Made by a program: the position numbers and the translations under genes. Shown piece after piece: positions 59,020-64,000 of a stretch of DNA of 64,000 nucleotides. Within the stretch, counting starts at the first letter, position 1, and the number at the start of each line of letters is the position of its first letter. Origin of the DNA: Streptomyces adustus. GTDB taxonomy: Bacteria > Actinomycetota > Actinomycetes > Streptomycetales > Streptomycetaceae. The DNA lies in the NCBI RefSeq assembly GCF_009377175.1, contig NZ_VJZD01000002.1:56832-120831 (forward strand), read 5' to 3'. The notes beneath the pieces are model-generated. The model did not search any database and was not told the DNA's origin. It saw only the letters and a program-made list of their open reading frames with translations.

Positions 59020-60078
59020 CTACTTCCGTTTGGTGCGGCCGCCCTTGTGGGTGCCGTTCTCCGTACCGTTCTCGCTGTCGTACTTCTCGTACGCGTCGAC
59101 GATACGGCCGACCAGCCTATGCCGGACGACATCCTGGGACGACAGCCGGGAGAAGTGGACGTCGTCCAGCCCCTCCAGGATGTCCTGCACCTGCCGCAGG
59201 CCGGACTTGGTGCCGTTGGGAAGGTCGACCTGGGTCACGTCACCCGTGATCACGATCTTCGAGTCGAAGCCGAGCCGGGTGAGGAACATCTTCATCTGCT
59301 CGGGGCTCGTGTTCTGGGCCTCGTCCAGGATGATGAAGGCGTCGTTGAGCGTACGGCCGCGCATGTACGCCAGCGGCGCGACCTCGATCGTCCCCGCGGC
59401 CATCAGCCTCGGGATCGAGTCCGGGTCGAGCATGTCGTGCAGCGCGTCGTACAGCGGACGCAGATAAGGGTCGATCTTCTCGTACAGCGTGCCGGGCAGG
59501 AAGCCGAGGCGTTCGCCGGCCTCCACCGCGGGGCGGGTCAGGATGATGCGGTTGACCTGCTTGGACTGGAGCGCCTGCACGGCCTTGGCCATGGCGAGAT
59601 AGGTCTTGCCGGTGCCCGCGGGACCGATGCCGAAGACGATCGTGTGCTTGTCGATCGCGTCGACGTACCGCTTCTGGTTGAGGGTCTTGGGGCGGATCGT
59701 GCGGCCCCGCGAGGACAGGATGTTCTGCGTCAGCACCTCGGCCGGGGTCTCCTGGCCGTCGCTCGTCCCGTTCTCGCTCGCCCTCAGCATGGCGATCGAG
59801 CGTTCCACTGCGTCCTCCGTCATCGGCTGCCCGGTGCGGAGCACCAGCATCATCTCGTCGAACAGGCGCTGGACGAGGGCGACTTCACGCCCGTCGCCGA
59901 CCGCGCTGATCTCGTTGCCCCGGACGTGGATGTCGGCCGCCGGGAAGGCCTTCTCGATCACGCGCAACAGGGAGTCGCCGGATCCCAGTACGGTCACCAT
60001 GGGGTGCTGCGCGGGAACGGTGAACTGTGCTCTCGCCTGCCCCTGAGCAGGGGTGCGAGCTGTGGGTGTCTGAGTCAT
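59020..60078 (-). CDS. phoH: PhoH-family ATPase (YbeZ-like)
   Basis: 352 residues. Walker A is [18 protein letters not shown] and Walker [17 protein letters not shown]. The C-terminal [17 protein letters not shown] stretch is family-typical. An RNA-related ATPase that pairs with YbeY. First gene of phoH-ybeY-corC-mmcQ. ATG 60078 is about 140 bp from the kinase gene stop. Confidence 0.95.
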   Translation of the reverse strand: MTQTPTARTPAQGQARAQFTVPAQHPMVTVLGSGDSLLRVIEKAFPAADIHVRGNEISAVGDGREVALVQRLFDEMMLVLRTGQPMTEDAVERSIAMLRASENGTSDGQETPAEVLTQNILSSRGRTIRPKTLNQKRYVDAIDKHTIVFGIGPAGTGKTYLAMAKAVQALQSKQVNRIILTRPAVEAGERLGFLPGTLYEKIDPYLRPLYDALHDMLDPDSIPRLMAAGTIEVAPLAYMRGRTLNDAFIILDEAQNTSPEQMKMFLTRLGFDSKIVITGDVTQVDLPNGTKSGLRQVQDILEGLDDVHFSRLSSQDVVRHRLVGRIVDAYEKYDSENGTENGTHKGGRTKRK

Positions 60079-60219
60079 GGGCCGGCTCTGTAGGCCTGCG
60101 GTTCCTCCTCGTCAGGGCCGCGTAGCTGAGGGCGGCCTCGCGATTCCAAGGGTACGACGGGGCACCCTCAACGCCGTAGGGCTTTTCGGCACCGCGGTCC
60201 CAGGGGCACCGCCCGCCGC

Positions 60220-61365
60220 TCACGCCGAGCGCCCGAACCCGATCGTCGGCACCGCCCGGCGCAGCGGCCAGGGCCTGACCCGCTCCTCCCCCGGCACCAG
60301 TCGGTCCAGGAACGCGTACCGCCGCAGCGCGGCCGGATCCTGCTCCTCGACCGACTGCACCCGGCGCCACCAGGCCGCGATCTCCGCCCAGCCGGGCGCC
60401 GACAGGGAGCCGCCGAACTCCTGGACGGAGAGGGCGGCGGTCAGACCGGCGAAGGCCAGCCGGTCGGCGAGCGGCCAGCCCGCCAGGGTGCCGGTGACGA
60501 AGCCCGCCACGAAGACGTCGCCGGCGCCGGTCGGGTCGAGGGCCTCGACGGCGATCGCCGGGACCTCGGCGCTCTCGCCGGTACGCCGGTCGACCGCGTA
60601 CGCGCCGTCCGCGCCGAGGGTGACGACGGCGAGCGGCACGTGCGCGGTGAGGGCGTGGGCGGCGGCGCGGGGGCAGTCGGCGCCGGTGTAGCGCATGGCT
60701 TCCTCGGCGTTGGGCAGGAACGCCTCGCAGTGCGCGAGGTCGGCGAGGCCCGCCAGGTCCCAGGCACCGGTGTCGTCCCAGCCGACGTCGGCGAAGATCC
60801 GGGTGCCGGCGCGGGCGGCCTCGGCGATCCAGGGGGCGACCCGCCCGGGCGTGAGGGAGGCGACGGCGGCCCGCGCCCGCGGGGCGTGCTCGGGAGCGCT
60901 CTCCTCGGGGGGCGGCTCGTGGCCGTGCGAGACCATGGTGCGCTCGCCCTCGTAGGCCATGGAGACGGTGACCGAGGAGTGCCAGCCGGGGACCGTGCGG
61001 GACGGCGTGAGGTCGATGCCCTCGCCCTGCTCCAGGGCGTCCCAGCAGTACTCGCCGTAGTGGTCGTCGCCGAAGGCGGCCGCCAGGGACGTGCGCAGGC
61101 CGAGACGGGCCAGCGCGGTGGCCATGTTGGCGACGCCGCCGGGGCTCGATCCCATCCCGCGCGCCCAGGACTCGGTGCCGCGCACCGGGGCGGAGTCGAG
61201 CCCGGTGAAGATGATGTCGAGGAACACGTCGCCGGTGAGATACACGTCCCAGGGCGGATCGTCGGGGGTGCGCAGGGCGGCCAGCGGATCGATGTGGGCC
61301 TGCCACTGCGGGCCCGGGGTGATGGGCGACGGTCCCTTTCCGTCATAGGCGTCGTACGCGATCAC
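60220..61365 (-). CDS. PfkB-family carbohydrate kinase
   Basis: 381 residues, GTG start. Ribokinase fold: GGVANMATALARLGL (sugar site, GG motif) near 75 and DPTGAGDVFVAGF near 272 (anion hole and catalytic Asp). It phosphorylates a sugar or nucleoside I cannot name. It stands alone on its strand; the enolase-superfamily gene upstream is separated by 205 bp. Confidence 0.87.
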   Translation of the reverse strand: MIAYDAYDGKGPSPITPGPQWQAHIDPLAALRTPDDPPWDVYLTGDVFLDIIFTGLDSAPVRGTESWARGMGSSPGGVANMATALARLGLRTSLAAAFGDDHYGEYCWDALEQGEGIDLTPSRTVPGWHSSVTVSMAYEGERTMVSHGHEPPPEESAPEHAPRARAAVASLTPGRVAPWIAEAARAGTRIFADVGWDDTGAWDLAGLADLAHCEAFLPNAEEAMRYTGADCPRAAAHALTAHVPLAVVTLGADGAYAVDRRTGESAEVPAIAVEALDPTGAGDVFVAGFVTGTLAGWPLADRLAFAGLTAALSVQEFGGSLSAPGWAEIAAWWRRVQSVEEQDPAALRRYAFLDRLVPGEERVRPWPLRRAVPTIGFGRSA

Positions 61366-61518
61366 GGGGTACTCCCTGGCGTGGTGCGGATCTGGCCAGT
61401 GTGCACCACGCCACCGACAAAGCGCCGTGCGTCACGTCCGGCCCGCCGTCGCGCCGCGGACCGGCCCGCGACCGCCCCGCCCGGCCGCCCCGCGTGCCTC
61501 GACCCGCCCCGCCGGCCG

Positions 61519-61596
61519 TCACCGGCGGGCAACCGCCGGGGTCGTCACCGGCGGGGGACGGACGGCGTCGTCACCAGCGAGGCACGGACGGGGTGA
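61519..61596. repeat. Three 26-bp units across the 3' end of the dehydratase gene
   Basis: Units at 61519-61544, 61545-61570 and 61571-61596 all begin TCACC(G/A)GCG. The last two match at 20 of 26 bases. The third unit contains the stop codon and final residues (SVPRW region) of the dehydratase, so the end of the gene seems to have been copied downstream twice. Confidence 0.6.
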
Positions 61597-62866
61597 CCCA
61601 GTGCGGGTCGACGGCGCGCATCGCGGCGGCGTCGTCGCGCTCGCGCAGCCCGCCGTCGTCGTCGAGCCAGCGCCGGTGCAGGAACTCCAGCCGTTCGCGG
61701 TCGAGGGTGACGCCCAGGCCCGGGGCGTCCGGGACGGCGACCCGGCCGTCGTCGAAGACGAGGCGCTCGGTGAGGACGTCCTCCGACTGCCAGGGGTAGT
61801 GGGAGTCGCAGGCGTGATGCAGGTCCGGGACGGTGGCCGCGACATGGGTCATGGCGGCCAGGCTGATTCCCAGGTGGGTGTTGGAGTGCATGGAGATCCC
61901 GACGCCGAAGGTGCGGCAGACGGCGGCGAGCTCCCGGGTGTTGCGCAGACCGCCCCAGTAGTGGTGGTCGGACAGGACGACCTGCACGGCGCCCCCGGCG
62001 AACGCCTGCGGGATCTCGGCGAAGGTCGTCACGCACATGTTGGTGGCCAGCGGCACCCCGGTGCGGGCGGCGACCTCGGCCATGGCGGGGGTGCCGAGCG
62101 CGGGGTCCTCCAGGTACTCCAGGAGGTCGCCGATCTCCTCGGCCACCCGCAGCGAGGTCGCCACGCTCCAGGCGCCGTTGGGGTCCAGTCGCAGCGGATG
62201 CCCCGGGAACGCCTCGGCGAGGGCGCGCACGGCGGCGATCTCCTGGTCCGGCGGGAAGACACCGCCCTTGAGCTTGAAGGAGGTGAAGCCGTGGAGCTCG
62301 GTGAACCGGCGCGCCTGCTCGACGATCCCGGCCGGGTCGAGCGCGGCCCCCCAGTCGTCCTTCTCGCCGGCCGCGCCTTCGGGATGGGCGGCCCACTTGT
62401 AGAAGAGGTACGCGCTGTACTCGACCGCGTCGCGGACCTTGCCGCCGAGCAGGGCGTGCACGGGCAGACCGAGGGCCTTGCCGAGGGCGTCGAGGCAGGC
62501 GACCTCGAAGGCGGAGACGACGGACAGGCGCAGCTTGTCGGCGGTCTGCACGCCCCGCAGCCCGCCGACGTCGACCCGGCCGGAGGTGCGGGAGTCGTCG
62601 ACGGCGACCTCGTCGGCGAGCGGGAACAGCGCGTTCAGGTCGCTGACCCGGCGGCCGACGAGACGGTCGGCGAACGGCCGGGCGAGTTCCAGGTACTTGG
62701 TGTCGCCGTAGGTCTCGCCGAGTCCGGTGACGCCGTCGGCGGTGACGATCTCGACGATCAGTCGGGGGGTGTAGGGCTGGTGCACGCCCTGGGTGTTCAG
62801 CAGCGGCGGATCGGCCACCAGGATCGGGGTCAGCCGTACCTCGGTGATGGTCAGGTCGCGGGTCAC
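61571..62866 (-). CDS. Glucarate-dehydratase-family enolase-superfamily enzyme
   Basis: 431 residues, GTG start after GGAGGAG. GFTSFKLKGGVFPPDQE has the KxK catalytic lysine, LRLDPNGAW and EYLEDP are metal ligands, and GISMHSNTHLGISLAAM the His of the His-Asp dyad. It dehydrates an aldaric acid such as glucarate. It faces an MFS transporter across a 324-bp divergent interval, so that transporter may import its substrate. Confidence 0.87.
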   Translation of the reverse strand: MTRDLTITEVRLTPILVADPPLLNTQGVHQPYTPRLIVEIVTADGVTGLGETYGDTKYLELARPFADRLVGRRVSDLNALFPLADEVAVDDSRTSGRVDVGGLRGVQTADKLRLSVVSAFEVACLDALGKALGLPVHALLGGKVRDAVEYSAYLFYKWAAHPEGAAGEKDDWGAALDPAGIVEQARRFTELHGFTSFKLKGGVFPPDQEIAAVRALAEAFPGHPLRLDPNGAWSVATSLRVAEEIGDLLEYLEDPALGTPAMAEVAARTGVPLATNMCVTTFAEIPQAFAGGAVQVVLSDHHYWGGLRNTRELAAVCRTFGVGISMHSNTHLGISLAAMTHVAATVPDLHHACDSHYPWQSEDVLTERLVFDDGRVAVPDAPGLGVTLDRERLEFLHRRWLDDDGGLRERDDAAAMRAVDPHWVTPSVPRW

Positions 62867-62929
62867 GGGGTGGCTCCTCCGAGGTCGGGTCCGGTGGTCG
62901 GCCGGGTGGGCGGGGCAGCCATCGGAACA

Positions 62930-62949
62930 TCATCTACATATGAAAATGA
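62930..62949. promoter_or_regulatory. AT-rich imperfect palindrome upstream of the dehydratase
   Basis: TCATCTACATATGAAAATGA is centred on CATATG with 5 of 7 outer bases matching. It is 64 bp upstream of the dehydratase start and stands out from the GC-rich background. Possible operator or promoter for the dehydratase. Confidence 0.4.
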
Positions 62950-63026
62950 AGGTTAGATACGCGAACGGATACCGTCAACGACGCCGTCTCACACCCCCCC
63001 CTCGCGACACCCCTCGTGAAGCCCTC

Positions 63027-63045
63027 TCATGACGCCTCGTCATGA
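63027..63045. promoter_or_regulatory. Perfect inverted repeat upstream of the MFS gene
   Basis: TCATGACG-CCT-CGTCATGA has 8-bp perfect arms, 146 bp before the MFS start. Apart from this and the palindrome at 62930, the 62867-63190 interval shows no ORF I can support. Confidence 0.45.
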
Positions 63046-63190
63046 AACGGGACGTTCCTCACATCTCATCGCGAACCCTTCTTCTCGAACGGCGCTTTTG
63101 ATACAAATTGCCCGCACGTTCCCGTCAGTCGACGGTCGTCGCACCCCTCCCCGCCTTGAGCCGCTCCTTTCGCATGCCCCGGGAACGCCC

Positions 63191-64000
63191 GTGTCCGCGC
63201 CTCGCACCAGCACCTGGCCCCTCGTCGCCCTTTTCACGGCCGGTTATCTCGCCCCGTACCTGCTGCCCACCCTGGTCGGCAGACTGGACTCGGGGCTGCC
63301 CCTGTCGACCACCCAGGCCGGGGCGGTCGGCAGCGTCCTGCTGCTGAGTTCGGCCTCCGCCGGATTCCTTCTCGCCTCGCGCGTGGACCGGATCGGGGCG
63401 CGGCGGCTGGCCCGGGCCGGCCTCGTCCTCGCCGCGCTCGGCTACGGCGTCGCGGCGCTCACCGGAGTCGTACCGGCCGTCGTGCTCGGCGCGCTGCTGG
63501 GCGGGTTCGGCTCCGGCACGGTCACCGCGGTGGCCGCCACCCGGATCGCCACGCAGCCCGACCCGCACCGCGCCTCGACCCTCGGTCTGCTCGGCGTCTC
63601 CGGGCTCGCCGGGCTCCTCTATCTCACGCTGCCGCACCTCGGCGCGGGGCACGGTCAGCCGCTGGCCGCGCTCGCCCTGACCGCGCTCGCCGTCTGGCCC
63701 CTGACGGGCCGTCTTCCGGCACCCACGGCCGCCGCCCGGACCCCTCGGCGGCAGCCGACCCCGCGGCAGCGGGCCCGGCTGCCGCGGCCGTGCCCCGGTC
63801 TCGTGCTGGTCTCGGTGATCCCCTGCTGGTCCCTGGTGCAGAACTCGCTGTGGGGGGTCAGCGGCCGCATAGGACTGACCCAGGCGCAGCTCACCGAGAC
63901 GGCCGTCGGCGTGGTCTTCGCCGTCGCGCTCGGGGCGGCGCTGCTGGGGGTGCTGGGCGCGCGGGCGCTGGGGTCGCGGCTGGGGCGGGCGCTGCCGATC
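63191..64000 (+). CDS. MFS transporter (partial, cut by window end)
   Basis: 270 codons are visible. GTG 63191 is the first sensible start (MSAPRTSTWPLVALFTAGYL). Helices 1-8 are seen, with the motif A-like SRVDRIGARRLARAG between helices 2 and 3. The substrate is unknown; the divergent partner is a glucarate-dehydratase-type gene, so a sugar acid is possible. Ribosome site weak (CCGGGAA). Confidence 0.8.
   Translation, partial: MSAPRTSTWPLVALFTAGYLAPYLLPTLVGRLDSGLPLSTTQAGAVGSVLLLSSASAGFLLASRVDRIGARRLARAGLVLAALGYGVAALTGVVPAVVLGALLGGFGSGTVTAVAATRIATQPDPHRASTLGLLGVSGLAGLLYLTLPHLGAGHGQPLAALALTALAVWPLTGRLPAPTAAARTPRRQPTPRQRARLPRPCPGLVLVSVIPCWSLVQNSLWGVSGRIGLTQAQLTETAVGVVFAVALGAALLGVLGARALGSRLGRALPI

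Overview
This window is chromosomal DNA from a Streptomyces-like actinomycete. The sequence is very GC-rich, many starts are GTG, ribosome sites are purine-rich, and several operons use ATGA, GTGA or TGATG stop/start overlaps. The core gene order glyS, zur, uppS, recO, (leuA), era, CDA-like, corC/hlyC, ybeY, phoH is the conserved actinobacterial housekeeping order. Blocks of accessory genes are inserted between these anchors.

Layout. 0-1.6 kb: the 3' end of a thioredoxin reductase gene, a GIY-YIG protein, and a gene-poor stretch with possible scars of an integrated element. 1.6-9.5 kb: pyruvate phosphate dikinase, then a ROK repressor divergent from a two-gene glycosidase operon (GH63-like and glycogen-debranching-like). 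9.6-18 kb: an LTA-synthase/sulfatase-like membrane enzyme with an acidic repetitive N-terminus, DusB, a DHA2-type MFS exporter whose stop codon lies in the terminus of a 179-bp MITE-like hairpin element, a small zinc-finger-like protein, a class C beta-lactamase-like hydrolase, and an aldo/keto reductase-TetR pair. 18-26 kb: glyS, a Zur-controlled znuACB-zur zinc locus, a secreted histidine phosphatase, uppS and recO.

26-43.6 kb is mostly accessory. It holds a GNAT acetyltransferase fused to a multi-pass membrane domain (preceded by an overlapping micro-ORF), a D-amino-acid oxidase, and a SigE-type sigma factor with an overlapping membrane-anchored partner. Next comes a predicted sialic-acid-type module: a peptide-family ABC transporter, an N-acetylneuraminate-lyase/DHDPS-family aldolase and a secreted sialidase. 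A NarL-type two-component system, an MMPL transporter and a TerB-like protein follow.

43.7-50.8 kb: leuA with a 15-codon leucine-rich leader peptide, an M4 metalloprotease with its emfourin-type inhibitor, a GH1 beta-glucosidase with a sugar MFS transporter, and era. 51-55.2 kb: an extra amt-glnK pair preceded by GlnR-like half-sites, then a DUF916/WxL-interacting-like membrane protein and a secreted WxL-like partner, with minisatellites in and between them. 55.3-60.1 kb: a catalytically degenerate cytidine-deaminase-like protein, an S66 peptidase, MmcQ, CorC/HlyC, YbeY and PhoH. 60.2-64 kb: a PfkB-type kinase, a glucarate-dehydratase-family enzyme and a truncated MFS transporter.

All domain calls come from reading motifs by eye. 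No database search was run.
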